Assembly: GCA_020634115.1 (NCBI GenBank)
Contig: JACKCH010000019.1
Span: 90,088 to 154,087, forward strand
Direction of reading: 5' to 3'
DNA length: 64,000 nt
Source: Anaerolineaceae bacterium
GTDB lineage: Bacteria; Chloroflexota; Anaerolineae; Aggregatilineales; Phototrophicaceae
This document shows positions 1 through 9,262 of this stretch, piece after piece. Within the stretch, counting starts at the first letter, position 1; each line of letters begins with the position of its first letter. Made by a program: the position numbers and the translations under genes. Below the pieces are notes generated by a model. It ran no database searches. It had not been told where the DNA came from and saw nothing but the letters and a program-made list of their open reading frames with translations.

Positions 1-1
1 A

Positions 2-1465
2 ACTGTATTCGCCTGGATTGTGGTGGGTCTGGTACTGGTCGCCGCCTATCCTGCGGCATCCTGGCTGTTGGCGCGTTCGCCCCGCCGGGAAGAAGGGCGC
101 TGGTTGGTTATCCTGCTGGCGCTGGCGCTGGCGGTAGGCAGCCTGACGCTTATCATGTTCTGGGAAGGGCTGCTCGGTATCCCATTGACCTTCACGGGCG
201 TAACCGTTCCTTATTTTCTGCTGATGCTCCTTGGCGGGGTAGGGTGGTGGCGCGTTAGAAACCATGACCGGGATACACAATCTGTAGAGGCGCACGGCGG
301 TGCGCCCAGGAACGCCTTATCTCTATTGGCGCTCCTCCCTATTCTATTGGTGGTCGCGGCGGTGCTGCTGAATGCGGTCTACTGGCCCTTCTCCAAAGAG
401 GATGCGTTGGCGATTTACCACCGTTACGGTGCTGAAATGGCGCAAACCGGGGAGCTTGTCCCCTTTGCCGGGCGGGACGAGGCCTTTTACCAGGCCTATC
501 CCATCCAGATTTCCCTCACCTACACCTACGCTTTCCTTGCTTCCGGCTGGACGAATGAATACCTGGCGCGGCTGTTCCCGGCGTTGCTCAGTCTGGGGTG
601 TATCCCGGTGGTCTACCTGCTCGGCAAAGCCCTATATGACGCTCCGGCGGGGTGGGCGGCGGCGCTGCTGCTGGTTAGCACCGAGACGTTTGGCCGGTGG
701 GCGTCGGCGGGCTACGTGGATTTGCCGATGGCCTTTTTCTACACGCTGGCGGCGCTGTTCGCCTACCGCCTGTGGCAGACTCGGAACAATATGGACGCGG
801 CACTGCTCGGCCTAATGCTCGGTTTAGCGGCCTGGACGAAGAACGCCGCCCTCATGGGACTGGCCTTTGTCGCGTTGTGGCTGGGTTGGGCGTGGCTGTC
901 GCGGCGGCTGAGTTTGCGGTTGGCGCTGCTGGTCGTGGGGGTGGCGGCTGCCGTCGCCGCACCCTGGTATCTGCGTAACTGGCTGGAAGCCGGTCTACTT
1001 GTTCCGTCCACCGCCTGGACAGATCAGGCCCAACGCACCCTGGAAAGCCTGTTGATTCTCGTGGCACGCCCGCAGAATTACGGGTTAGCCGGATGGGTCA
1101 TACTGGTCGGGGTGGGTTACGCGCTGTTCCAGGCGGTACGCGCCCCCTGTCAACGCCCCGGAGAGGTGCTGCTACTCAGTTGGACGCTGCCCTTCTTCGC
1201 GGTGTGGTGGCTGCTGGTGAGCTACGACCCGCGTTTCCTTCTGTTATTCTATCCGCTGCTGACGGTCATGGGTGGCGGTTTGGTGGTGGCTGTCGGCGCA
1301 CGTCTGCCGGAGCAGTGGCGCCGCTGGGCGCTGCCTGCGGCTTTGCTGCTGGTGGTGATTCTGGCGGGGATGGTGGCCTGGAACAGTGTCGAATTCAAAG
1401 ACGACCTGCTGCGCCAACCACTGATGAGTGACGCCCAAAAACACGCCATCGTGCAGAGGAAATAA
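2..1465 (+). CDS. GT-C fold membrane glycosyltransferase (GT39/ArnT-like), 5' end outside window
   Basis: This is a polytopic membrane protein with roughly ten hydrophobic segments. The N-terminal half carries an acidic loop (SKEDALAIYHRYG) and a membrane stretch of the type GYVDLPMAFFYTLAA, both typical of the dolichyl-phosphate-mannose/ArnT-like GT-C superfamily. These enzymes move a sugar from a polyprenyl-phosphate donor to a lipid, glycan or protein at the outer face of the membrane. The frame is open from base 2 and hydrophobic before the first possible GTG at 20, so the true start probably lies upstream of the window. Acceptor and donor cannot be told from sequence. The gene converges on the next gene across a strong stem-loop. 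Confidence 0.7.
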   Translation, partial: TVFAWIVVGLVLVAAYPAASWLLARSPRREEGRWLVILLALALAVGSLTLIMFWEGLLGIPLTFTGVTVPYFLLMLLGGVGWWRVRNHDRDTQSVEAHGGAPRNALSLLALLPILLVVAAVLLNAVYWPFSKEDALAIYHRYGAEMAQTGELVPFAGRDEAFYQAYPIQISLTYTYAFLASGWTNEYLARLFPALLSLGCIPVVYLLGKALYDAPAGWAAALLLVSTETFGRWASAGYVDLPMAFFYTLAALFAYRLWQTRNNMDAALLGLMLGLAAWTKNAALMGLAFVALWLGWAWLSRRLSLRLALLVVGVAAAVAAPWYLRNWLEAGLLVPSTAWTDQAQRTLESLLILVARPQNYGLAGWVILVGVGYALFQAVRAPCQRPGEVLLLSWTLPFFAVWWLLVSYDPRFLLLFYPLLTVMGGGLVVAVGARLPEQWRRWALPAALLLVVILAGMVAWNSVEFKDDLLRQPLMSDAQKHAIVQRK

Positions 1466-1466
1466 A

Positions 1467-1494
1467 CTGAGGTGAGCGATGCTGCTCACCTCGG
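1467..1494. terminator. Stem-loop between convergent genes
   Basis: GAGGTGAGC and GCTCACCTC pair perfectly around a 6-nt loop, and the stem can be extended by C-G and T-G pairs. It sits 2 nt after one stop codon and 29 nt from the stop of the convergent gene. There is no long T-tract on the plus strand. The minus strand continues into a T-rich stretch, so it may end transcription in both directions. Confidence 0.6.
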
Positions 1495-1522
1495 CTCGTA
1501 GTTGATTCCACCGCGCTACTAA

Positions 1523-3013
1523 TCAGGGTCCTGGCGTGATGGTGGCCGTTGGCGCTGGCCCGGTTGTCGCCGTTGGCTGTCCCCCTGGTGCGCCACTACC
1601 GGTTGGCCCGGGAGCAGGCTGCTGCTGCCCAACCGGCACTGACCCGGACTCGCGCTGAATATACGTGCGCTGGGTGGCACAGGCGACCTGCCCGTTCAGC
1701 AGCGCCTCAACCTGCCAATAGAATTCAAACCCACTGCCGAACCCTGGTGCAGCCATATTAATCGACAGATTGGTGTTGCTTCCACCGCTGTCGTAAGTGC
1801 CGATGAACGTTCCCTGGTCGTTGTAAATGTTTACGTGATAACTGGTCGCATTAGGCACAGCTTCCCAGTAAAATGTGTTCATGCCCATGAGCAATCCATC
1901 CGGTCCCAGAGTGTGGAAGCGCGAACAGTCCAGTTGCCCGGTTGCTGGGCCGTAGACCACACCATATTGTCGTGCAACAGCTTGGATTTCGCCTTGAGTC
2001 GGGATACGAATCGCCGCGTGGAGTAATGGAGCGGGGAACTGCGCCAGCGGTTCAAGCAGCGCCAGTTCATCGTTGCTCAGCGGGCGCGACCCATGCCATG
2101 ATCCCGCCGGGCTGCATCCGGCCACCGGCATACTCGCAGTGAATCCCAAAGGCAACACCAGCGCCACGTCGAGTTTGGCGGTTCCACTCAGTACCATCAC
2201 CTGCATCTCACCTGCCGCCGTTGTGCGTAGAACGACTGTCCCCGCAATGTCAATCGGTGCGCCGTTGACGGTCATCGTGACCGGTTTTTCGTCTGGCGTT
2301 TGCAGCAGCAGCAGGGGCGGCGGAGCGCCGCAGGTCGGGCTGCTGTCAGCGGTTTGCAGGCAGATACTTTGGGCAGGCGAGAGGGCGGTTTCCCCGATAG
2401 CAGGCAGGTTGTTTACATCGCCCTCCACATTGACCACCGTCTTGCTGATCCATCCACCCTGACCTTCAAACATCACCCGCAGCCAATTGCGGTCAGCGGA
2501 GGTCGCGTCCGCCTGGAGCGTCGTTCCGGTAGGGACACTGCCCAGAACTGAGGCGTTAGTATCTGGCCTGCTCCGAACATTCGCCCCCACAAAAGCAGTC
2601 ACTGGAAGGGGCGAGGTCGGGCGCAGTGCTGTGTCCTCGGCCACCGCGTTTGTCAGCGTGCCTTCGCCCAGCAGGACGCCAATCACGCCCGAACTGCCTG
2701 TGGGTAGCCCCGCCTGAGTGTTAAATAGTACGATTCCGAACTGATTGAGAGTCGTATCCAGTGCCGCCCCGGTGATTGTCTGGAACGGATACAGTGACCA
2801 CGATTGTCCGGCTTCTGCCGCCGGGTTGGTGCTGGCACTGCCGGAGAAGCATCCGGTATTCGATTCCAGCCCGCTGCATTGGGTGGATTGGGTAAATGCC
2901 GCCGCGATGAGGGGGGTACAGACGGCCTCGTCGCTCTGATTGAAAGCGACCTGTGGTAGAAAGAGAAGTCCCGATAGAGAGAGTAAAACGAGAAATACAA
3001 CCTGGCGACGCAT
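1523..3013 (-). CDS. Secreted protein with bacterial SH3 domain and Pro/Thr-rich C-terminus
   Basis: 496 aa from the ATG at 3013, which is preceded by GGAAAG and followed at once by a signal peptide (MRRQVVFLVLLSLSGLLFLP). A longer frame to 3235 exists but adds 74 residues without secretion features. Around residues 135-195 there is a bacterial SH3 (SH3_3) domain with ANVRSRPDTNASVLGSVPTG and a terminal GGWISKTVV. Later segments resemble a beta-sandwich (FYWEAVPNATSYHVNIYN) that may be fibronectin-like. The C-terminus is a Gly/Pro/Thr-rich tail. The role is probably in the envelope or in binding peptidoglycan or polysaccharide; no enzyme motif was seen. Confidence 0.7.
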   Translation of the reverse strand: MRRQVVFLVLLSLSGLLFLPQVAFNQSDEAVCTPLIAAAFTQSTQCSGLESNTGCFSGSASTNPAAEAGQSWSLYPFQTITGAALDTTLNQFGIVLFNTQAGLPTGSSGVIGVLLGEGTLTNAVAEDTALRPTSPLPVTAFVGANVRSRPDTNASVLGSVPTGTTLQADATSADRNWLRVMFEGQGGWISKTVVNVEGDVNNLPAIGETALSPAQSICLQTADSSPTCGAPPPLLLLQTPDEKPVTMTVNGAPIDIAGTVVLRTTAAGEMQVMVLSGTAKLDVALVLPLGFTASMPVAGCSPAGSWHGSRPLSNDELALLEPLAQFPAPLLHAAIRIPTQGEIQAVARQYGVVYGPATGQLDCSRFHTLGPDGLLMGMNTFYWEAVPNATSYHVNIYNDQGTFIGTYDSGGSNTNLSINMAAPGFGSGFEFYWQVEALLNGQVACATQRTYIQRESGSVPVGQQQPAPGPTGSGAPGGQPTATTGPAPTATITPGP

Positions 3014-3290
3014 GAGTTTTCTTTCCACTTTACTGACGGCTAACAGGCGACTGCATAATCTAATGAGACTTATGCGAATTGTATCACAAACGATATTGTA
3101 ACGCTGGAAGCGGGGCGACCTTTGGGGGATACTACCTAAAACATCGGATCGGGTGGTTTCGCCTGGCAAAAGCTCCTTTTTCTCGTAGAAGTGAGTCGGC
3201 GTATCTGGCCTGAGGCACTTTCCACCTGACCACATCTCATTCGTGAGGTAATGTTTTTTACAGGTTTTCTATTTTTAACCCGGGTGTCCT

Positions 3291-5447
3291 TTAGAATCCC
3301 CCCTGTGTATTGAACATAAATGCGAGGAAATTTTCTTGCTCGTCGGCGGTCATCGGGCGCGGGCGGGCGTTGTCGTCAATAATGCCGGTGAACAGGTTCA
3401 CCGTCAGCAGCCGCCCCTCGTAGATGAACAAATCATCCATAAAAAAGCGCATATTGCCCCAGAACGGCTGGTCAAAAAACAGATTCCCCAGGCCATAGTG
3501 AATAAACGCTTCACTATCCCGCCCCGGATTATAAAAAGTGAAGGTCATCGGTTTGTGGGCCTGCGTCCCCACCACTACGTCCGCTCCCAGGTCGGCCAAA
3601 GCGCGGAAATCGGCTTCCTGGCGGGGCGGCGGCGTGTATTCCTCGAATTCCTCGTACTGCACCGTCACCACCACTACGTCATACAGCGCGGCTAGGTCGG
3701 GAATCGTCGCGCTCAACCAGTCCCAATCGCAGTATGCCGCGCCGGGGTTGTTTTCTGTCGCCAGGGCGTAATACGGCCCAATCCAGTTGCAGGCCACCAT
3801 CGCAATCGTATTGCCGTGATGATTCAGGATGAGCGGACTCCGCGCCTCATCTACGGTTGCCCCGCCGCCCACCGTCTTGAAGCCGTCATCGTGATAGCGG
3901 CGTAGCGTATCCAGGTAGGCCGCGAAACCATAATCGTTATTATGGTTGCCAGTCAGTTCGATGATGTCCACGCCGACAAAATCGAGCAGGCCGTAATGCG
4001 CGTCTTTGGCGCAGAACGCCCCTAACAGCGGCTCATCACCCGGTTCGGGGCAGTTTGGGGTAAAAGACACTTCATTACTGGTGTGGAAGAAGTCAGCGCG
4101 AGTGGTATAAGGGCGAATCGCCTCGCCAGCCCATTCGATGCCATGCTGGTCGAGCGCCTCTCGCGTTTGTCGGGTGAGGGCGGTTACGCCGGAAAGCATC
4201 AGACGGGTCAGACGTTCCGGGTAAAAATTCGGCTGCCCGCTGGTCAATGTGAAGGGATACGTTGTTAGGTCACCATCCAGCGGGTGAACGCCGTCCACCA
4301 TCAAAACCCGGTAACGTGGTGTCAATCCGTTGAACGGCAGCAGCGTATACAGCCGCCGGTTGCTCCACAGCAGATTAAACAGCGCATCATCGGGGGTGAT
4401 ACGGATTTCAGGACTGAGCGCCATACCCAGGTTTTCCAGGGTACTCGCTGTGCTATCGCTCAGCACGAGATTCGCGTCGGGTTCTCCGGCGCGGACGGCG
4501 TCAAGTGCTTCATGCGAGATACTGGTTTGCAGGCTGGGAAAACTGACCGCCGGCATAAACAGCGTGAGTCCGGTTTCGGGTGGCGGGGTGGGTTGGGGCG
4601 TGTTGGTGGCAAACGGTAGGGGAGTCACCGCGCTCCCTTCACGCCAAGCTGATGTATAGAACGCCAGGTAATCCGCTACATGCTGCGACCAGTAGGTGTC
4701 CGAGTGGTCGCCCTCCGCGTAAAGCTGGTAGGTATGGGGTAGGCCGCGCTGGTTAAGTCGCTCCTGCATCAGGTTGAGGCCTTGCCGGGCGTAGTCATCC
4801 GGCCCCCGATCCATCCAGATACGCAGGGTATCCAGACCGGGCGCGGTCAGGGCTAAGTCCAGCGGGTTATACTCCGGCGGCGCGTTGTCGGGGTCGAAGA
4901 AGGCACTGTGGCCGCCCACCGCGCTGAACAGTTCCGGGTGACGAAAAGCGATCTCGAAGGCCCAGAATCCGCCCCGTGAAATCCCACCTATCGCTCGTCC
5001 GGCCTGGTCTTGCTGAATGCGGTAGCGACTTTCCACCAGCGGCATGAGTTCTTGGGTGAACACCATCTCCCAAGACACTTCGCCAAACTGGTTTTCGTTG
5101 GCGATCCAGTTGCCGAACGGCAGCACCACGATCAACGGCGGCAGCGTTCCCTGCGCGATTCCCTGGTTGAGCGCCTCTGCCAGGCCCAGTTGCAGCCAGT
5201 GATTATCGTCGCTGGTTGAGCCATGCAGCAGGTAGAGTACCGGGTAATCCGTGTTGGTCTGGTCGTAGCACGGTGGCGTATAGACCGTGTAGACCATGTT
5301 GGTTGCAATCAATGTGCTGCGGTATGGCTGGCGCGTGAGGGTACCGCCCGTCTCCGTGCAGCCCTGGTACGCCGGGGCGGCGAACAGCGGCAGCCCGGAC
5401 AGGATGAACAACATCAGTACAGACAGCAAATGGATAGGCCGGAGCAT
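3291..5447 (-). CDS. Secreted fusion: esterase (EstD/enterochelin-esterase type) plus CapA-like metallophosphatase
   Basis: 718 aa from the ATG at 5447, with an N-terminal signal peptide. Residues about 25-275 form an alpha/beta-hydrolase of the putative esterase family: YPVLYLLHGS, nucleophile elbow GGISRGG, and late acid/His in GDHSD. A short Pro/Thr linker (TNTPQPTPPPE) follows. Residues about 300-715 match the CapA/PgsA family of calcineurin-like phosphoesterases: ELTGNHNNDYG, then VVGTQAHKP and a GLGNLFFDQ segment. Both domains keep their key residues. CapA-type proteins act in poly-gamma-glutamate or capsule export, and the esterase could cleave an ester on an envelope polymer. The fusion joins two activities usually found separately; the joint substrate is unknown. 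Confidence 0.75.
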   Translation of the reverse strand: MLRPIHLLSVLMLFILSGLPLFAAPAYQGCTETGGTLTRQPYRSTLIATNMVYTVYTPPCYDQTNTDYPVLYLLHGSTSDDNHWLQLGLAEALNQGIAQGTLPPLIVVLPFGNWIANENQFGEVSWEMVFTQELMPLVESRYRIQQDQAGRAIGGISRGGFWAFEIAFRHPELFSAVGGHSAFFDPDNAPPEYNPLDLALTAPGLDTLRIWMDRGPDDYARQGLNLMQERLNQRGLPHTYQLYAEGDHSDTYWSQHVADYLAFYTSAWREGSAVTPLPFATNTPQPTPPPETGLTLFMPAVSFPSLQTSISHEALDAVRAGEPDANLVLSDSTASTLENLGMALSPEIRITPDDALFNLLWSNRRLYTLLPFNGLTPRYRVLMVDGVHPLDGDLTTYPFTLTSGQPNFYPERLTRLMLSGVTALTRQTREALDQHGIEWAGEAIRPYTTRADFFHTSNEVSFTPNCPEPGDEPLLGAFCAKDAHYGLLDFVGVDIIELTGNHNNDYGFAAYLDTLRRYHDDGFKTVGGGATVDEARSPLILNHHGNTIAMVACNWIGPYYALATENNPGAAYCDWDWLSATIPDLAALYDVVVVTVQYEEFEEYTPPPRQEADFRALADLGADVVVGTQAHKPMTFTFYNPGRDSEAFIHYGLGNLFFDQPFWGNMRFFMDDLFIYEGRLLTVNLFTGIIDDNARPRPMTADEQENFLAFMFNTQGGF

Positions 5448-5617
5448 GGCAAACCTGAATGATAGACCGTAACCGGGCAAGCATTGTGCCAGCCCGATTC
5501 CAAATAGGGAAGGGCTGGATTTGCCGGGCAATCGCCGCGCCTGGTACATCATAAATCGCTCAATTGTGCTAAAATGGGGCGAGATTGTGAACCCGAATAA
5601 GAGCGGATGGAGGTGCT

Positions 5618-6709
5618 ATGAGTCCTGCCCGGATTGCCGCACAGCGGATGCTGAATCAACGGATTGCTGGCGAAAAATGTGCCCAACCGGCAGAGGTCGT
5701 GAAATGGATGGGCGCTTTGCAGGCGCAGGATTATCATCAAGCGCTATGGGCGGTTGGCGTGCGGATGCAGTCCCCAACGGTGGACGCTGTGACCCAGGCC
5801 ATCATGGATCGGAAAATCGTCCTGACCTGGCCGCTGCGTGGCACAATCCATTTTGCCCCCGCTGAAGATGTCAAATGGATGCTGGAACTTTCGGCGACGC
5901 GCCGGTTGGCAGGGAACAAACGGCGGACGCAGCAGCTAGAACTGGACGAAGAAACCCTGGAACGTTGCCAGGTCATCTTCTATGGCGCGCTGCAAGGCGG
6001 AAAACAGTTATCCCGCCCGGACATGATGCAGTTATTAGAGCAGAACGGCATCAGCGCAAAGGGGCAGCGTGGCTACCATATTCTGTGGACTCTGGCGCAG
6101 CAAGGCCTGCTCTGTATGGGCCCCCGGCAGGCTAAACAGCAGACCTTCGTTTTGCTGGATGAATGGGTGCCGCATTCCAGGGAATTATCCCGCGAGGCGT
6201 CGCTGGTCGAACTGGCCCGCCGCTATTTTGCCAGTCATGGCCCGGCGACTCTTCAGGACTTCGCCCGTTGGGCGGGAATCACCCTCACCGATGCCAAGGC
6301 CGGTGTCCACGAAGCGGGATCCGACCTGATGGCCGAAACAGTCAATGGCGAAACCTGCTGGCAGGGGGCAGGCTCGATAGATGCTGAATCGCTCGATATG
6401 TCGGGTGGTGTCCTGCTCCCTGGCTTTGATGAATACCTGATTGGCTATGGCAACCGGAGCGATGTCCTCCCGGATGAATATGCGTCTCAAGTTGTTCCCG
6501 GTAGTAATGGGATCTTCCTGCCGGTTGTGGTCGTGGATGGTCAGGTGGTGGGGACGTGGAAACGGGTGTTCAGAAAAAAAGGCGTCATCATCACGCTGAA
6601 TCCATTCACGAAAGGCAACATCACCGAAGAAAAAATAACTGCGGCGGCGCAGTCGTATAGCCACTTTATGGGTCTCCCGTTGGTGCAGATCAACATAGAC
6701 GACGAGTAA
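5618..6709 (+). CDS. Winged-helix AlkZ/YcaQ-like protein (HTH_42 family)
   Basis: 363 aa, ATG preceded by GGAGG. The N-terminal segment ALQAQDYHQALWAVG contains the Q-x-Q signature used by AlkZ-type DNA glycosylases, followed by TWPLRGTIHFAPAEDVKWML and the C-terminal LLPGFDEYLIGYGNR block that marks the winged-helix DNA-binding domain family PF06224. Members unhook or excise damaged bases or crosslinks (AlkZ, YcaQ), while others are uncharacterised. Sequence supports the family but not the exact lesion. It is a stand-alone gene, transcribed away from the preceding minus-strand gene and followed by the dehydrogenase promoter. Confidence 0.75.
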   Translation: MSPARIAAQRMLNQRIAGEKCAQPAEVVKWMGALQAQDYHQALWAVGVRMQSPTVDAVTQAIMDRKIVLTWPLRGTIHFAPAEDVKWMLELSATRRLAGNKRRTQQLELDEETLERCQVIFYGALQGGKQLSRPDMMQLLEQNGISAKGQRGYHILWTLAQQGLLCMGPRQAKQQTFVLLDEWVPHSRELSREASLVELARRYFASHGPATLQDFARWAGITLTDAKAGVHEAGSDLMAETVNGETCWQGAGSIDAESLDMSGGVLLPGFDEYLIGYGNRSDVLPDEYASQVVPGSNGIFLPVVVVDGQVVGTWKRVFRKKGVIITLNPFTKGNITEEKITAAAQSYSHFMGLPLVQINIDDE

Positions 6710-6789
6710 TTCATCCCCGGAATCTGGCGCTCACTTGGGTATATTAAACGGCATTTGCTTAAGGTTTTCTGTGTAAATTGCCTATATAG

Positions 6790-6818
6790 TTGGCCGTTGA
6801 TTGCTGTTCCCGTATAAT
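6790..6818 (+). promoter_or_regulatory. Sigma70-like promoter for the 2-oxoacid dehydrogenase operon
   Basis: TTGGCC (6790-6795), a 17-nt spacer, then a perfect TATAAT (6813-6818). This is about 120 nt upstream of the E1alpha start, which leaves a leader of about 115 nt. No riboswitch or terminator was recognised in the leader. Confidence 0.5.
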
Positions 6819-6941
6819 ACCCATTCGGGTACGGCTTACCGCCAACCACCACCCCACTTGAGATGGCTTCCTTGAACTCAGGCCAATGGGGAGGTGTGTT
6901 GGTGATTCTATGATTCGTCCGTCTATTGAAGAGGAAAAAAG

Positions 6942-7985
6942 ATGCCCACAAAAACTGTGGAGCGCCCTTCGGCGGCACTTGACCGGAAAACGCTGCTGGC
7001 GATGTTCTGGACGATGCTGCTCAGCCGCCGTTTGGATGAGCGTGCGTGGATGCTGCATCGCCAGGGGAAAATCGCATTCCATATCAGTGGAATGGGACAC
7101 GAAGCCGCACAGGTGGCGGCGGCCTTCGCGCTGAATCGCGGCGTGGATTACGTCCATCCTTATTACCGTGATCTGGCGCTGGTGTTGGCGCTGGGCGTGA
7201 CCCCAACGGACTTCATGATGAGTTTGTTTGGTAAGAAAAACGAATATAGCAGCAACGCCAAACAGATGCCCAGCCACTTTAGCCACAAACCCGCCAACAT
7301 TCTGAGCCATTCATCTCCGGTAGCGACGCAGGTGCCGCAGGCGGCAGGCGTGGCCTTTGCGATCAAGTACAAGCAGCAATTAGGACTGACCGACCCGAAC
7401 GACGCGACACAGCCGCGCCTGGTGCTGACCAGCCTGGGCGAAGGCTCGACCAGCCAGGGCGAATGGCATGAAGGCATGAATTGGGCCGGTGTGCATAAAC
7501 TCCCGTTCATCTGCCTGGTGGAAAACAACCTGTATGCCATCAGTGTCCGCGTGGAGGAGCAGATGGCCGTCTCCAATGTCGCGGATCGCGCCGGGGCGTA
7601 TGGCGTATTCGGCACGTTTGCGGACGGGAACGATATCCTGAAGATGTATGATGTCATGTACGCCGCCGTCCAGCGGGCCTATACCGGCGAAGGCCCGACC
7701 CTGATCGAAGCCAAAACCTACCGGCCTGTGCCACACTCCTCCGATGACGATGACCGCAGTTACCGCAGCCGTGAGGAGGTGGAGGAGTGGAAGCAGAAAG
7801 ACCCGATTATGCGCTTCCAGCAGCACTTGATGGAAGCCGGAATCCTGACCCAGGACTTATTGGATGAGTACGAACAGCGGGCGAAAACCGAAGTGAATGC
7901 CGCCCAGGGTGCGGCCGAAAGTGCCCCCGACCCCGACCCGGAAGAAACGCTGAGTCCGGTTTACGCGCCCCTGGAGGAGAATTAA
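6942..7985 (+). CDS. pdhA: 2-oxoacid dehydrogenase E1 component, alpha subunit
   Basis: 347 aa, ATG with a strong purine-rich ribosome site (GAGGAAAAAAG). This is the thiamine-diphosphate-binding subunit of a pyruvate or branched-chain 2-oxoacid dehydrogenase. The ThDP/Mg motif is GEGSTSQGEWHE followed by VENNLYAIS, close to the branched-chain version in which Asp of GDG is replaced. The phosphorylation-loop-like segment HSSDDDDRSYRS is present. Together with the next genes it forms the E1 heterotetramer that decarboxylates the oxoacid and acylates lipoate on E2. Substrate choice between pyruvate and branched-chain acids cannot be settled by eye. It opens a four-gene operon. Confidence 0.88.
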   Translation: MPTKTVERPSAALDRKTLLAMFWTMLLSRRLDERAWMLHRQGKIAFHISGMGHEAAQVAAAFALNRGVDYVHPYYRDLALVLALGVTPTDFMMSLFGKKNEYSSNAKQMPSHFSHKPANILSHSSPVATQVPQAAGVAFAIKYKQQLGLTDPNDATQPRLVLTSLGEGSTSQGEWHEGMNWAGVHKLPFICLVENNLYAISVRVEEQMAVSNVADRAGAYGVFGTFADGNDILKMYDVMYAAVQRAYTGEGPTLIEAKTYRPVPHSSDDDDRSYRSREEVEEWKQKDPIMRFQQHLMEAGILTQDLLDEYEQRAKTEVNAAQGAAESAPDPDPEETLSPVYAPLEEN

Positions 7986-7987
7986 TC

Positions 7988-8974
7988 ATGGCAGTGATGA
8001 CCTTGATTGAGGCCGTAACCCAGGCGCTGGATGAAGAACTGGCGCGTGACCCGCGTGTATTCATCGTCGGTGAGGATGTGGGGGAGCGTGGTGGTGTGTT
8101 CCGGGCAACAGTGGGGCTGCACGCCAAATATGGCAGTGAACGCATTGTTGATTCGCCGCTGGCGGAACTCTCGATTGTGGCGATTGGCATCGGCGCAGCG
8201 CTGGCGGACTTACGCCCAATCTGCGAAATCCAGTTCGCCGACTTCATCCACCCCGCTTTTAACCAGATCGTCAACGAAGCCGCCAAAATGTACTACCGTT
8301 CCGGCGAACAGTGGCCGGTGCCAATGGTGATTCGTGCGCCGTACGGTGGTGGCATCAGCGGGGCGCTGTATCACAGTCAGAGTATCGAGGCGTTTTTCAC
8401 CCATGTGCCGGGTTTGAAAGTGGTTATCCCCTCCACGCCCCAGGACGCGAAAGGCCTGCTCAAAAGCGCCGTCCGCGATCCGAATCCGGTGCTGTTCCTC
8501 GAACCCAAAAAAGGCTACCGGGCGATTAAAGGCGAAGTGCCAGAAGGCGAGTACACCATCCCCATCGGCCCGGCGCGGGTGGCGCGTCCCGGGCGCGATC
8601 TCTCCGTATTTGCCTATGGCATGATGGCGCACTATACCGCCATCGCTGCCGAGAAGGTCGCCCGTGAGGATGGCATTGATGCCGAAGTCATTGACCTGCG
8701 GACTCTGCTCCCGGTGGATAAAGGCGCTATACTGGAATCGGTGCAAAAAACCGGTAAGGCGCTGGTGGTACACGAAGATACCTTCACGATGGGCTACGGC
8801 GCGGAAGTCGCCGCCATCATCGCGGACGATGGCTTTAACTACATGGACGCGCCCGTCAAGCGCTTGGCCGGGCCAGATGTCCCGGCGATGCCCTACAGCC
8901 ACAGTATGCAGGAGTTTTTCATGCCCAACCCGGATAAAATCGCTGAAGCCATCCGGGATTTAGCGGCGTATTGA
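7988..8974 (+). CDS. pdhB: 2-oxoacid dehydrogenase E1 component, beta subunit
   Basis: 328 aa, starting 2 nt after the alpha stop with GGAGGAG just upstream. Transketolase pyrimidine-binding and C-terminal domains are evident: VGEDVGERGGVFRAT, then IRAPYGGGISGALYHSQS and FLEPKKGYR, with EVIDLRTLLPVDKGAI in the C-terminal domain. It pairs with the alpha subunit to complete the ThDP site and bind the E2 peripheral domain. Length and motifs are full for the family. The stop is followed within 9 nt by the small membrane-protein gene, so translation is likely coupled. Confidence 0.9.
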   Translation: MAVMTLIEAVTQALDEELARDPRVFIVGEDVGERGGVFRATVGLHAKYGSERIVDSPLAELSIVAIGIGAALADLRPICEIQFADFIHPAFNQIVNEAAKMYYRSGEQWPVPMVIRAPYGGGISGALYHSQSIEAFFTHVPGLKVVIPSTPQDAKGLLKSAVRDPNPVLFLEPKKGYRAIKGEVPEGEYTIPIGPARVARPGRDLSVFAYGMMAHYTAIAAEKVAREDGIDAEVIDLRTLLPVDKGAILESVQKTGKALVVHEDTFTMGYGAEVAAIIADDGFNYMDAPVKRLAGPDVPAMPYSHSMQEFFMPNPDKIAEAIRDLAAY

Positions 8975-8983
8975 GTGCCCACC

Positions 8984-9262
8984 ATGAGTCCTGTTTTACG
9001 CCTTGTTCTGCCAACCATTCTCACCGTTGGCATGGCCGTGCTGGGCATCCATGTGATGACTGGGCATGATGTCGTGGTTGGTGAACGGGTGATGGATTCG
9101 TTTCGTGATGTTGGACGTTACCCCGTGTTTCTGAGCCGTGACAATGTGCCGGTGATGCTGGTCTACGGGTTAGTCTTTATGGGGGTTGCAGTGGTTACTA
9201 TCCGGGATTGGATACGCCTCGTCAATTTACGGGGAAATCAAAATAGAAGGGAAGATGATTGA
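8984..9262 (+). CDS. Small two-helix membrane protein inside the dehydrogenase operon
   Basis: 92 aa from the ATG at 8984; a GTG at 8975 would add three residues. Two hydrophobic helices flank a loop of about 35 residues (VGERVMDSFRDVGRYPVFLSRDN), and the tail is basic then acidic (RGNQNRREDD). I do not recognise a family. It lies between E1beta and E2, and its stop overlaps the E2 start by one base (TGATG), so it is clearly part of the operon. It could be a membrane tether or an accessory factor of the complex, but nothing in the sequence proves this. Confidence 0.6.
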   Translation: MSPVLRLVLPTILTVGMAVLGIHVMTGHDVVVGERVMDSFRDVGRYPVFLSRDNVPVMLVYGLVFMGVAVVTIRDWIRLVNLRGNQNRREDD

